A stretch of 64,000 bases of DNA from Saccharomycopsis crataegensis. Lineage: Eukaryota; Ascomycota; Saccharomycetes; Ascoideales; Saccharomycopsidaceae. Below are positions 10,251 through 20,299 of the stretch, piece by piece. Position 1 is the first letter of the stretch, and each line of letters begins with the position of its first letter. The DNA is taken from positions 744,001-808,000 of the forward strand of contig NW_027043830.1 of NCBI RefSeq assembly GCF_037102585.1, given 5' to 3'. The translations under genes and the position numbers were made by a program. The notes under the pieces were generated by a model that saw only the letters and a program-made list of their open reading frames with translations, searched no databases and was not told where the DNA came from.

Positions 10251-11303
10251 ATGTCCTTCCCTCTCGTCTGTCTTTGTAACCCATTGCTCGACTTGCAAGT
10301 CGACGTTGAACCTTCATACCTTGAAAAATACTCTCTCAAGGAAAACGATGCCATCTTGGCCGAAGAAAAGCACCTTCCAATTTACGACGAAGTGATCAAC
10401 CAACCAGGTCTTCACATTGTTGCCGGTGGTGCTGGCCAAAACTCTGCCAGAGCTGCTCAATACGTTTTGCCACCAAAAAGTGTTGTTTATTTCGGTTCAG
10501 TTGGTAATGATCAATATGCAGACCTTTTGATCAAGGCCAATGAAAAAGCCGGTCTTACCACCAAATACCAAGTCCAAACTGAACACGAAACCGGTAAATG
10601 TGCTGCCTTGATCAACGGTTTGAACAGATCTTTGGTCACTGACCTCGCTGCCGCTAACCACTTTACTCTTTCTCATTTAGAAAAGCCAGAAAATGAAGAA
10701 ATCATCAAGGGCGGTAAAGTCTTTTACATTGGTGGGTTCCACTTGACAGTTTCTCCAGAAGCCATTATCAAGCTTGGTAAAGAAGCTGCTGCTCACAATG
10801 ACAAAATCTCCGTCATCAACTTTTCCGCCCCATTCATTCCTGAATTTTTCAAAGACCAACTTGACAAGTGTTTGCCATACATGGATTACGTTATTTGTAA
10901 CGAAACCGAAGCTGAAGCTTACGCCAGCTCCCACGGTTATGCTGAACCAAGCAACTTGGTTGAAACTGCCAAATTAGTTGCTAAGACTCCAAAGGAAAAC
11001 ACCACCAAGCCAAGAATTGTTGTCTTCACCCACGGTACCGAACCAACCGTTGTTGTTAAATACGATTTCGCCACCGAAAAATATGAAATCAGCGAATACC
11101 CAGTCCACCCAATTTCCGTTGACAAGATCAAGGACACTAACGGTGCTGGTGATGCATTCGCCGGTGGTTTCATTGCTGGTTTGGTGAAGGGTCTTCCAAT
11201 GGCTAAAGCCGTTGATTTGGGTCAATGGACTGCCAAGGTTAGTATCCAAGAAATTGGTCCAAGTTTCCCATATGATCCAAAGGTCACTTACGAATCTTCT
11301 TAG
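10251..11303 (+). CDS. ADO1: Adenosine kinase
   Basis: 350 residues, full length for the PfkB/ribokinase-family adenosine kinase. Seen: N-terminal substrate segment CNPLLDLQVDV; the GGAGQNSARA signature; the YFGSVGNDQYA strand; the C-terminal PfkB signature DTNGAGDAFAGGF, with the catalytic Asp in GAGD. Function from family knowledge: ATP-dependent phosphorylation of adenosine to AMP, which clears the adenosine released from S-adenosylhomocysteine and keeps the methyl cycle running. Codon use is strongly biased (TTG, GGT, GCC, AAG, CCA), as in a highly expressed gene, and no CTG codon was seen. The start is the ATG at 10251, in an AAAA-ATG-TCT context. Confidence 0.97.
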   Translation: MSFPLVCLCNPLLDLQVDVEPSYLEKYSLKENDAILAEEKHLPIYDEVINQPGLHIVAGGAGQNSARAAQYVLPPKSVVYFGSVGNDQYADLLIKANEKAGLTTKYQVQTEHETGKCAALINGLNRSLVTDLAAANHFTLSHLEKPENEEIIKGGKVFYIGGFHLTVSPEAIIKLGKEAAAHNDKISVINFSAPFIPEFFKDQLDKCLPYMDYVICNETEAEAYASSHGYAEPSNLVETAKLVAKTPKENTTKPRIVVFTHGTEPTVVVKYDFATEKYEISEYPVHPISVDKIKDTNGAGDAFAGGFIAGLVKGLPMAKAVDLGQWTAKVSIQEIGPSFPYDPKVTYESS

Positions 11304-12526
11304 ATTAGATTTTTTTTTCTGGTTGTTGAAAAGATTTAGTTTTCTGTTAGTTAATAAATGGACTTGTACGTTTAGGTAAAACCATAGTTATTGTATTGTT
11401 AATTTGGAGAGAAAACATAAGATAATAAAAATAAAGATAATAAACGATGAAAATACATTTCTATAATCGGTCGGTCATTTTTTTATTGGCCTCAAAATGA
11501 TAAAAAAAAAAAAAAATTCCATTCGTTGCCGAAGGGGACTTTGCGGAGATAAGCGCGAGAAAATCGCTGGGGTTTCGTCATTCTTGCTGAAATATACTTT
11601 CTATTATTGTTTTGCTTTCTTCCTACTTATTACTTTCTATATTTTTTCAATTACTTCCACTTTGTCTTACAACATATAGGCTTTATTGTCACTTTCGAGA
11701 TACTGGATGATTGGCCTGCCCTGGTACCAATCGATATCATCATTGAAGAAATTAACCTGATGACATGGTATGAAGTTTATGGGATAATCAAAAATGAGGA
11801 TTTTTGAATGGAATTTACAACTACAGTTCGAAATAAAGTCTTGAGATATTCTTATTATGTTGAAGAATCATTGTCTTGGGGAAATACATTAAAAGAGCTA
11901 GTGCAACAAATCAAAATAGAAATAAGAAATGCTGTCCATGAGACTGGAAAGTCTGCAACTCAATTAGTGATTATAACAGCTTACAAGAGACAAACAATTG
12001 ATATTCTTCTTTCTTTTTCTATTGTGGTTCACCAAGACTCTATCTAGATTCCAAAAAAAAAAAAAAAAAATCATAAGCCAGGCTTCACTTGCAGGTGACC
12101 AATATTCCTCAATGCAAGATAAGATAATAGGAGAAAGAAGAGATAAAGAGATAGAGAGAGAGAGAGTATACCACAACTATTTTAAGTATGGTTATCTAAT
12201 AATATCCAAAGTGGAAGGAAGGAGTAATACACTCTTTGCAAGCTTTAGATATAATGTGATAAGAGGTTATATGCTGTTTCGGTGTGCGCATAGTACGGAG
12301 ATCTGCGCTTAAAACCGGAAGGGGGTGTGAGACGGAGGGGAGGGGGGGGCAAACTCATCACCAATGTTGGTTGGCTCTGAGTACTTCTGCTAAAAATACG
12401 CAATGATAACGAATCAATAATGAAAAAAACAGAAACAGAAAAATAAAAAAAAAAAAAAAAAAAAAGAAAAAAATTGGCTACTGTATTATCACTATTCGTC
12501 AGTGAGCATATTCAATCCCCACAAAT
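11304..12526. other. Spacer: ADO1 3' region and promoter of Hap1-like gene
   Basis: 1.2 kb. After the ADO1 terminator-like T-run (11311-11320) and AT-rich 3' UTR comes an unexplained frame at 11607-12047 (separate entry), a (GA)n run at 12155-12166, a G-rich patch near 12319-12350 and an A-tract at 12447-12466 shortly before the next start codon. Confidence 0.5.
11607..12047 (+). pseudogene. Possible decayed or mis-modelled small gene, one in-frame TGA
   Basis: A single reading frame runs for about 146 codons and is broken only by one TGA at 11805-11807, followed at once by ATG. Its composition looks protein-like: an FEILDDWPALVPID stretch before the stop and a charged helix (SWGNTLKELVQQIKIEIRNA) after it. 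The piece 11808-12047 could alone encode 79 residues. The sequence TTACAAC plus ATATAG just before 11680 could also be an intron 3' end, so a spliced gene is conceivable, but I found no matching donor. No family was recognised. It could equally be non-coding. Confidence 0.25.
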
Positions 12527-15500
12527 ATGAGCACCAGCAGCACGTCTAGTAACTCACCGCCAGACCCTTTATCCATGGAGAACATGGAACCTCCTGGAAA
12601 AATCAAAAAATCCAGACATAGAATCCCTACAAGCTGCAATGTTTGCCGGAAAAAGAAGGTGAAGGTATGTCAATGATTATTTGCCACCCATTCTTTGTCA
12701 TGCGGCATAGTTCGTTCACGTTATCACTCGATTACTTTTACTAACATTATAGTGTGACAAATTAAGACCATTCTGCGGCTCTTGTATAAGGAGCTCATCT
12801 TGTAATTCATGTCATTATGAAGTTCAACCTTGGGATATCACCAACGATATAAAGCAACTCAACCAGAGGATCATTCAGTTGAAACAAAAAAATGCCGAGC
12901 TCCAGAGTCTTGTGGCGAATTATGAGGTTCAGATTACCCATTTGACAAATACAGTCAGTAGTAACGATACCACCAAGGAAAGATTATTATTTACTGAAAA
13001 TCAGAGTAATAATACAATATTCAATAACTTACATACTCCAAGGTTTAGTAATATTAAACCCACTAAAGATGAAGACGATGATCAAATTGTGGATTTAGTC
13101 AAAGATTTCGATGTCCTTGTTATCAAGGAGAATAAATTGCACCATTATGGTTCTACTAGTTTCATGTCCTTGGCCACAAATGAACCGATTATCACTGATG
13201 TGTTTGGAAAATTTTTGAGTTGTCATAAAGAAATTTTTAGAAAATATCACAATTATCATGAAGTGGATGAGATAAATGATGCTGATACTGCGATTCTAAG
13301 TGCCTGCAGTGGTGAGAAAATGAGTGAAATTATCGATCCAATTAACTCCATTTTGCCCCCAAGACACATTTTTGATAAATTGTTGGAGAGATTTTTTTCC
13401 AAGTGCTACTTACTTATGCCATTCGTTGATAAACAGATATTTTATATTCAACTTTCACGTATTTTGAGATCCAATGAACACGGGGACTGCTTTTTCATTG
13501 TTCCAGATAGATTCCAACTAGTTACGGTATCTATGGCCTTGATTTTTTTGAGATTTTCTTTCTTAACCCTTCCTATGGATAAAGTTTCTGGTGATTCAAA
13601 AAATAAAAATGTGGATGATTTGACCATGGAGATGTTTTCTAGAGAAATCAATATTTCCCCGTTATTCATTGAGCATGCAAAGAATTGTTTGACCAACTCT
13701 TCAGCGCTTAAAAAGGCCAACTTGCAAATTGTGCAAGCATTCCTCTATCTCAAGTTTTATAAATCGCAATCCCCAGAAGATGGTGATACAGGGCTTGATT
13801 CTTTAGTAAGTTTGTCGATCATCATACAGATGGCCAAATCAATTGGATTGAATAGAGACCCGAGTAATTTCGAGTTTGTGGATGATGCAAGAATCAGGCA
13901 TGTTTGGAGAAAAATTTGGTTCAAGCTTTTACAAATGGATGCTCAGAAATCACTTAATTTTGGCTCTCAGTTGCTTATTCCCGACGATGATTCATACGAT
14001 ACTGAATTGCCTTATATTGGCAGTGATTTGCAAAAGACTGGGAGTGCTAATCCATACGAGTCGTCTATTGTGAGAAGCATTGCGATAGAAAATCAGATGG
14101 TGACAATTTTTAGAAAGATCTCACAGGTCATGATGGTGATTAAACAAAATCCAAAAAGATCAGTAATTAATAAGTGTGTCGAGGATTTGGAGGGTTTTAT
14201 GCAGCGAATCCGACCATTCCAAGAGTTTGTAAATATTGGTACAATTTCTGGAGCAGGTAGTGGGCGGTCATTCCCTGATCGTTGTGAACGGGCCACCGAA
14301 TGTATGATGGGGTTGGAAGTGCATATAATCTATAGCGTTTTGAATCATATTTTGACGTTGACAAGTTCCGAAAACGAGAAAGAACTGAAGAAAACATACA
14401 TTGGTAAATCGATCTCCTCTGCTCTTTCAGTGTTTAAGTTTTGTCATGATTATTTCAAGCATCCAAATCATGTATTCGGCGATGATTTATATAAATTGGT
14501 TACTCCTTCGGTGGTTATTGCCATGCAAAGAGTTTATCAAATGGTTTGTATAACCGTGGTGAGACATTCTGAAAATTTTGGCAGTACAATAACAAACGCT
14601 AATGGCGGACCAATGTTACTGAAAGAAGTTATTAGATGGCTCACTTGTAACAAGCAGAATATTGCCAAACTTTGTGGCATTGATTCTTCTGATTCTCAAG
14701 TGTTGGCACTTCAATTATACGCTTATATGGAAGATATGTACCGGTTTTATTCGGAGTTATCAGAGACCTACTTCCAAGCCTGGATGTTTTGCAAGATTCT
14801 TGGAATGTTCATGACCTATTTAATCGAAAGGCATCCGATATACCGGGATTTCTCTAACAAATTACATGCTCAGAGAGCAGTATACCACAACAAAACGTCG
14901 AATGTTATTAATTCGGTAGACGTTTCTGACAACGAGCCAAAACAAAGGCACGATCCAAATATTGACCCGAACAAGAACTTTTCGTTGAATAATGATATTG
15001 ATGGAAATTTAATGAATCAATTCAACGATTTTCTCAATAGCCAGCTTTTGCAATTGGATATGTACGCGGAAAATCCAAGAATGGATCATTGGGCTAATTT
15101 GGTGGATGAGAATGGACAAACGAAGCTTGATTATTTCAATCCGTATTTTGACATTGAGAATAATATTAATAGCGAACATCATAAAGTTCTACTAGCTGAG
15201 GTGGAAGAAAATAAGAATAACCTTGGGAATGTTGCGAGTAATAATGGAGTTAATGATGATGGAATGGCGATTGAAGATTTGGGTTTTGATTTAAATAATA
15301 TTGGAGGTTTGAACAATGCAGATTTCTTGAAAAGCATGATGGAACACAATGCCGTTGGTAGTAATAACTCTAATTTGATGGCTACTGGAGATGATGGTGT
15401 TGCGGCACCAATATTTGGTGGGGGTCCAATGAGTAATTCGGCGCTGATTATTAGTCCTAACACCATTCTGGACATTCAATCGCAAGACTTCTTGAACAAC

Positions 15501-15722
15501 ATCATGAACAACAACGAAATTAATCAGCAGATCAATGGTGTAATGAGATCATCGTCGTCATCTAATATGACGGGAAGCAGCGGTATTTCACCTTCTGACA
15601 TTAACAATTCCAACGGTAAGAATAATAATAGTAACTTTATCAATGAGCCTAAACTGGAATCATCGCCATCCGAAGTGAATTATGGAATGCAAATTGCCAA
15701 GATGATGTTTGGTAATGTTTAA
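12527..15722 (+). CDS. Hap1-like Zn2Cys6 transcription factor (spliced, two exons)
   Basis: Exon 1 is 12527-12664 (46 codons, starting MSTSSTSSNSPPDP) and exon 2 is 12753-15722, giving 1035 residues. The zinc cluster reads C37-x2-C40-x6-C47-x6-C54-x2-C57-x8-C66 followed by HYE. This is the same spacing and local sequence (CRKKKVKCDKLRPFC...CHYE) as S. cerevisiae Hap1. A coiled coil follows (DIKQLNQRIIQLKQKNAELQ) for dimerisation, then a fungal-TF middle domain and an Asn/Asp-rich C-terminus. Hap1 itself is a haem-responsive activator of respiratory and sterol genes. I did not see clear haem-responsive CPC motifs, so haem control is not asserted. Other Hap1-like regulators in yeasts have other roles. 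Without the intron the cluster would be lost, so the spliced model is needed. Confidence 0.88.
12665..12752 (+). other. Spliceosomal intron in the Hap1-like gene
   Basis: 88 nt. The donor is GTATGT at 12665-12670, the branch point a perfect TACTAAC at 12739-12745, and the acceptor TAG at 12750-12752. It is phase 0, between Lys46 and Cys47, inside the zinc cluster. Removing it joins the CNVCRKKKVK and CDKLRPFC halves of the domain in frame. Confidence 0.95.
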
Positions 15723-15850
15723 TTTAGTTGATTGTTGAGAAGTACTATGGTTTTTTTTTTTTTTTTTTTTTTGATTTTTTGGCTATGAATGATTACTTTT
15801 TGATTTTTATGTACATATTTATATTATAATTGAGATTTTTTTTTTTTGTA

Positions 15851-15880
15851 ATATTATATTATATTATATTATATTATATT
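15851..15880. repeat. (ATATT)n pentanucleotide microsatellite
   Basis: Six head-to-tail ATATT units, uninterrupted, in the 3' flank of the Hap1-like gene. Confidence 0.9.
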
Positions 15881-16440
15881 AATTTTTTGTCCACTGGAAT
15901 TATGATTTATTGTGCTAGTTGGGATTGATTATCAATGTACTCTCCATGAATTTTATTATACTTATTGTACTTCTATATATATATTCGTTGTATGAAATGA
16001 GATGGTCCTTCTAAGAATGTGATAGCATATCAACTGAATATTTATTTTTTTGCCAAATATATTATTAACTCATTGAAAAGTATAAAATAAAAGATTATTG
16101 ACGATTGCTTAAATTGAAAGAAACTACGGTTTAAGAGAAATTGTCCTGTCCTACCTACACCTATGATTTGGTTGTTTGTGTTTTTTTTTTTTTGGGAAAA
16201 ATTTCACACGTCGGAATAGATCAATCAAATCCCTTATCTCCATCCATCTTATCATATACGAAAATGTTTTTTTCTTGTTTTTTTTTTTTTTTCTCTTAAA
16301 GTTGACACCATAATGGTAATCGCTTTGGTGATATATGAATATGTTCAATTGAAGCAAAACAAAAAAAAACATTCTACAATAAATAATAATAAACTGAAAA
16401 CAAAAAAAAAGGTGAGAAAAATTCCAAATCTATCCTAATG

Positions 16441-16486
<46 letters not shown>
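16441..16486. repeat. Poly(A) tract of 46 nt
   Basis: An uninterrupted run of A between the convergent genes, followed by GAAATGAAATG. It is the longest homopolymer in the window. Real length is likely to vary, and sequencing error is possible. Confidence 0.9.
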
Positions 16487-16488
<2 letters not shown>

Positions 16489-16596
16489 AATGAAATGAAA
16501 AGAAATACACTTTCTTTCACATTAGTTGTTGTTGTTCTTTTTTTTTTTTTTTCATTTTATTTTATTTCATTTTTATTTTTATTTTTATTTTATTTT

Positions 16597-17538
16597 TCAA
16601 TCCAATTTCTTGCTATTAAGGAATGAAACTTTACCCAAAGCATTTTGCATAAATTCATAAACGGTGAAAGTAACGGCTTGACCTGGAGCAACTCTCATAA
16701 TTCTTGGGGTGACACCCTTGTAGAACGCTCTGACACCTTCTTCTTGGATCAACTTGGTACCGATTCTGGTGATTCTCTTGACAGAGTTTTCTTTTGGATC
16801 GAAGCCAATTTCTTTTTGTAATCTGGTCTTGATGACATCGATTGGGGCATTACAAAGTGGACCCAACCCCCCGGAAATCAAACCAATACCCGAAGTTTGC
16901 CAGCCTGGAACGTTGTCAGATTGGTGATATTCTTGTAACTTGACTCTCAATTTGGAATACACCGTGAAGTTGACCCCTTGGTTGGTAGCTTGACGCAAGG
17001 CGGTCAAGGAAACCCCTTTGTAGAACGCTTTGAACCCTTCTTCTTTACCAATGACATAAGCAGCTTGGATGGCATTTCTATATTTTGGCAAGGCGGTTGG
17101 ATCAGTGGCAGAGTTTGATTGGGCTTGCATTCTAATCTTGACAACTTCCATTGGGTTAACAACAGCAACGGCTTCGGTGACCCCGGCAGCCAACCCAGAA
17201 ACAAAGGTGGCCGCGGTGGAAATCGAGCCATCAGATTTGGTGAAAAAAGTCTTGTAATATTCAAACGAACTGAATCTGATGGCCATCTTCGGGACAATCC
17301 CGATACAAACAGCACCCAAACCTTTATAAAGGGCAATGAACCCTTCGTTTCTGAAAATTCCAGCCCCGGTGGTGATGAAACCAGGAGGCTTGACTCCACT
17401 GCCAGCAGCCCTTCTGTATAATTGCATACGGACCTTGATGGTGTCCAAAGGATGACAACAAAGGGCTTCCAGCAAACCAGCAACCCCACCGGAAACAAAG
17501 TGGATTACTGGGTTCTTGTTCTTATTTTTTGGAGGCAT
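16597..17538 (-). CDS. SFC1: Mitochondrial succinate-fumarate carrier
   Basis: 313 residues from the ATG at 17538 (MPPKNKNKNPVIHF). An in-frame extension upstream is a low-complexity HNTIQHKT stretch and was left out. The three SLC25 repeats carry the signature PxDxxKxR in HPLDTIKVR, NPMEVVKIR and APIDVIKTR. Near-identity to yeast Sfc1/Acr1 is visible in EALCCHPLDTIKVRMQLYRR, YKGLGAVCIGIVPKMAIRFSS, RQATNQGVNFTVYSKL and RIMRVAPGQAVTFTVYE. Family knowledge: an inner mitochondrial membrane antiporter that imports succinate from the glyoxylate cycle in exchange for fumarate. It is needed for growth on ethanol and acetate and is normally induced by Cat8 in yeast. I found no convincing CSRE in the long upstream region. 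Confidence 0.95.
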   Translation of the reverse strand: MPPKNKNKNPVIHFVSGGVAGLLEALCCHPLDTIKVRMQLYRRAAGSGVKPPGFITTGAGIFRNEGFIALYKGLGAVCIGIVPKMAIRFSSFEYYKTFFTKSDGSISTAATFVSGLAAGVTEAVAVVNPMEVVKIRMQAQSNSATDPTALPKYRNAIQAAYVIGKEEGFKAFYKGVSLTALRQATNQGVNFTVYSKLRVKLQEYHQSDNVPGWQTSGIGLISGGLGPLCNAPIDVIKTRLQKEIGFDPKENSVKRITRIGTKLIQEEGVRAFYKGVTPRIMRVAPGQAVTFTVYEFMQNALGKVSFLNSKKLD

Positions 17539-17859
17539 TGTTTTGTGTTGTATTGTGTTGTGTTGTATTGTTGTGTGATGAAAAAGTGCAATAAGAGAAG
17601 AGAGGGCGAGCAAGAGAATGAATGGACTGTTTGTTGTTTTTGTCGTTCTTATTAGGATGAGAGAGGGAGGGAAAGATCACTAATAGTCCAATGGGAAGAG
17701 GTAAAAATGAAAAATGAAAAATGAAAAAGTGAAAAATTTCAAGGGGAAAATTCTAAACAACTGATTATGCACAGATAGATATATTCCTTGGAAAAATTTC
17801 AGCAATATCAAAAGAATGACCAACAAGCAGCAGAAAGGTGCGGATCCGGACCTGTGATT

Positions 17860-17862
<3 letters not shown>

Positions 17863-17898
<36 letters not shown>
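17863..17898. repeat. Poly(T) tract of 36 nt
   Basis: An uninterrupted T run 325 bp upstream of the SFC1 start. Long dA:dT tracts exclude nucleosomes in yeast promoters, so it may help keep the SFC1 promoter open (inference). Confidence 0.9.
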
Positions 17899-18148
17899 CT
17901 TGCTTTATAGATAGATAGATGTATGTGAATAAACAAGCAAGATACTAAAGATGATAAGATAAGTCTTTAAAGGGGATGAAGCAAAGAAGAAAGAACAGGG
18001 GCAATTAAAAGAATAATAATGATAATAATAATAATAAAAAAAAAAGGCCAATCGACAAGAAAAGGTGGGATATTTAAATGAGTGGGAAGGGGTCCCTAAC
18101 ATGACCTGCAAACCATCGTTAATACGAAGGAAGAGGCGACGATTTCTT

Positions 18149-18178
18149 GAGTGAGTGAGTGAGTGAGTGAGTGAGTGA
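18149..18178. repeat. (GAGT)n microsatellite
   Basis: About seven tandem GAGT units directly to the left of the GC-rich island. Confidence 0.9.
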
Positions 18179-18670
18179 TTAGTCACCAGCAGCCGCCAGC
18201 CAACATACCCCGGATTCTAGGGGGAGAGGGGGGGGGGTGGGCCCCGGTGATGGTGGCCCAATCACCTGACACAACGCCGGTCTGTGCTGTCGGTCCCCGG
18301 GGGAGGCAGCAGCATGTGGTCACGCTCCCTCCCTCCCGTGGTTGGCTGCAGCAAGGTGGGGCCAATAGTGGGGCACAAAAATAAGCGCAGGGAGTCACAT
18401 GCCGGGAAAGAAAGACAGAAAGTTCACCCTGGTTAATCAGCCCCGGCTGTCTGGCGGGCGGTATCATACGACACAATTATCACACACGCACACCCACACG
18501 CTGGCTAATAGTATAGTCTGTTAGACAAACTTATTATCATCCATCAGTCGCCAAATCACACGCCGCGCCGGAATATCTAACTAGCTAGAAAAAAAAATAA
18601 AATAAAAAAAAAAGTCATACTCTGATAATATCGCCTAAAGAATGCGTCGCGTATCCAGTATAGGCCGCTA

Positions 18671-18698
18671 TAATAATAATAATAATAATAATAATAAT
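18671..18698. repeat. (TAA)n microsatellite
   Basis: About nine TAA units, uninterrupted. Confidence 0.9.
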
Positions 18699-19250
18699 CA
18701 TGTTACAGGGCACTGACATTACATCAAGTCTTCTCCAGTTCCTGGGTTTAGTAATCAACTTACTTACTACTTCTTACTTGTAGATTTACAAAAACAAATT
18801 TGGTCAAACTTCTAACTTAATTAAACAAAAAAGAAAAAAAAAAAGTGTATGAAAAAAGCAAAAACAATCAGTAACCGTATTGAAAGTTATATAAATAAAA
18901 CTTGGAAAATACCACTACGTACACAAATCGAACTCAGGATCCTCGATCCCAACCAATTTAACACCATCATATTTTAATCGGCAAGATCAAAGTCCAGCAG
19001 CTTCTTTATCATCTTCGTTTTCGTTTTCCTCCTCTTCAGGATTATCTAAACCTAAACCCGAATAGAAACTGCTGTTATTGGAAGAAGATGATGAGGATTC
19101 GACAGAAAAAAAAAAAAATCCCCAACTTTTTTTAAGATAATTCAAAGAGAATTCGTAACATGCATGGCAAGCTGCCAAACAAGGCCTTTTTCAACATTCA
19201 TTTCAGAGTATATTCACTCGACAGGGATTCCTCTTCCTCCTCTTGTTTGA

Positions 19251-19281
19251 TACAATACAATACAATACAATACAATACAAT
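19251..19281. repeat. (ACAAT)n pentanucleotide microsatellite
   Basis: Six tandem TACAA units in the SFC1/PTR2 spacer. Confidence 0.9.
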
Positions 19282-20008
19282 TTTCTAATGTAAGCTCCAA
19301 GCACAGCTTCGGCTACGACAATTTCGTAACACAGGCAACCATCAGGCGAACCGTTTTTTCTAGCATATTTATTTTATATACTTGCACTCTATTTTCGCCT
19401 GACCAGTTTGTCAAATGGATGAGTTCATTCATTCGGCATGCATGGGCTTTCCAGTGTATTGATCAATTCTCTTATCATTTATTGTTGGATGGGGTTGTTG
19501 AGACCATCTTTTTTTTTTTTTGTATCTTCAATACCAGGTGCGACCCTAGAATGGTTTTCGATTGGCCGCTCTAATTGTTTCTTTTTCCAATAAGTCAGCT
19601 CGCGAGTTTTGTGATTATTTTTTATTTAGTTAGTTTTCTAGTTTTGCTATTGCACCCCAACCCATTCTTTTTTTCTTTTTTTCTCTTTTTTTCTCTTAAT
19701 GTAACGCTGATGAATTACAGAATAAAGATCATCCTCCTCAGCAGTTTCTCTATCTTCATTGCTTTCCAAAAAGTTGTTTTTTTTTTAAAAAAAAAACTAA
19801 TCTTACGGCTGGAATCATCGCAGGATTGATTGTTCTGATGATGACATCTTTGTTAGGGCGAGGAAGGCGAAGAATTGTAATTGTTTTTATTGTTGTTGAA
19901 AAAAAAAGTAAAATAAAATAAAGAGGTTTTCAAAACTACATTTGTGAAAGCCTATTTCCAGATTCTTATTACAATTATTATTGTGGGAAACAGCATAGCC
20001 ATTGCACC

Positions 20009-20078
20009 ATCCACCATAGCACGATCCACAATAGCACGATCCACAATAGCACGATCCACAATAGCACGAGTCACAATA
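20009..20078. repeat. 15-bp minisatellite, four copies plus a diverged end
   Basis: The unit ATCCACAATAGCACG occurs at 20024-20038, 20039-20053 and 20054-20068. A one-base variant lies at 20009-20023, and a diverged partial copy follows. The period is a multiple of three, so on the minus strand it reads as AIVDR repeats within an open frame (19952-20158). That frame has no other support and is taken as non-coding. The array has no spacers and is not a CRISPR. Confidence 0.9.
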
Positions 20079-20121
20079 TCATGTGAGCCCCCACTATGGT
20101 ATCTGTTATCTGGGAGGTGAG

Positions 20122-20143
20122 GAGAGAGAGAGAGAGAGAGAGA
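20122..20143. repeat. (GA)n microsatellite
   Basis: A run of GA dinucleotides, 45 bp after the minisatellite. Confidence 0.85.
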
Positions 20144-20216
20144 AAAGCAGTGTAACATAAACTAAACTACTACTCACTGCAATTAAAATCTAATTGTATT
20201 GCTGAGTGTCCTGCAC

Positions 20217-20299
<83 letters not shown>
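20217..20299. repeat. (TAA)n microsatellite, 83 nt
   Basis: About 27 perfect AAT/TAA units, the longest trinucleotide array in the window. It lies about 950 bp upstream of the transporter gene. Confidence 0.95.

Larger units (their letters stand above)
15723..16596. other. Convergent spacer, Hap1-like gene / SFC1
   Basis: 870 bp of very AT-rich DNA between two converging stops. It contains a T-run at 15751-15772, a TTATA-type pentamer array at 15851-15880, several 11-13 nt T or A runs, a 46-nt poly-A at 16441-16486 and TTTTATTT-type repeats at 16530-16600. No gene is seen. Confidence 0.6.

Noticed and set aside
17539-17613. Extended N-terminus of the SFC1 carrier (a 25-residue extension)
   Set aside because: The extension is a TTGTGT-type low-complexity leader. 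The family start MPPKNKNKNPVIHF at 17538 aligns with yeast Sfc1.
18183-18476. 97-residue open frame on the minus strand in the GC-rich island
   Set aside because: The composition (Pro, Cys, Gly rich) follows simply from GC content. There is no domain or codon bias, and the opposite strand is equally open.
18987-19178. Minus-strand frame ending in an acidic tail, with KRPCLAACHACYEF
   Set aside because: It has no ATG after the preceding stop. The acidic/Ser end comes from a CT-rich tract, the homopolymer codes FFFF, and no donor exon was found.
20009-20078. Short regular repeats that could suggest a CRISPR array
   Set aside because: Units are adjacent without unique spacers, and this is a yeast nuclear sequence. 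It is a minisatellite.
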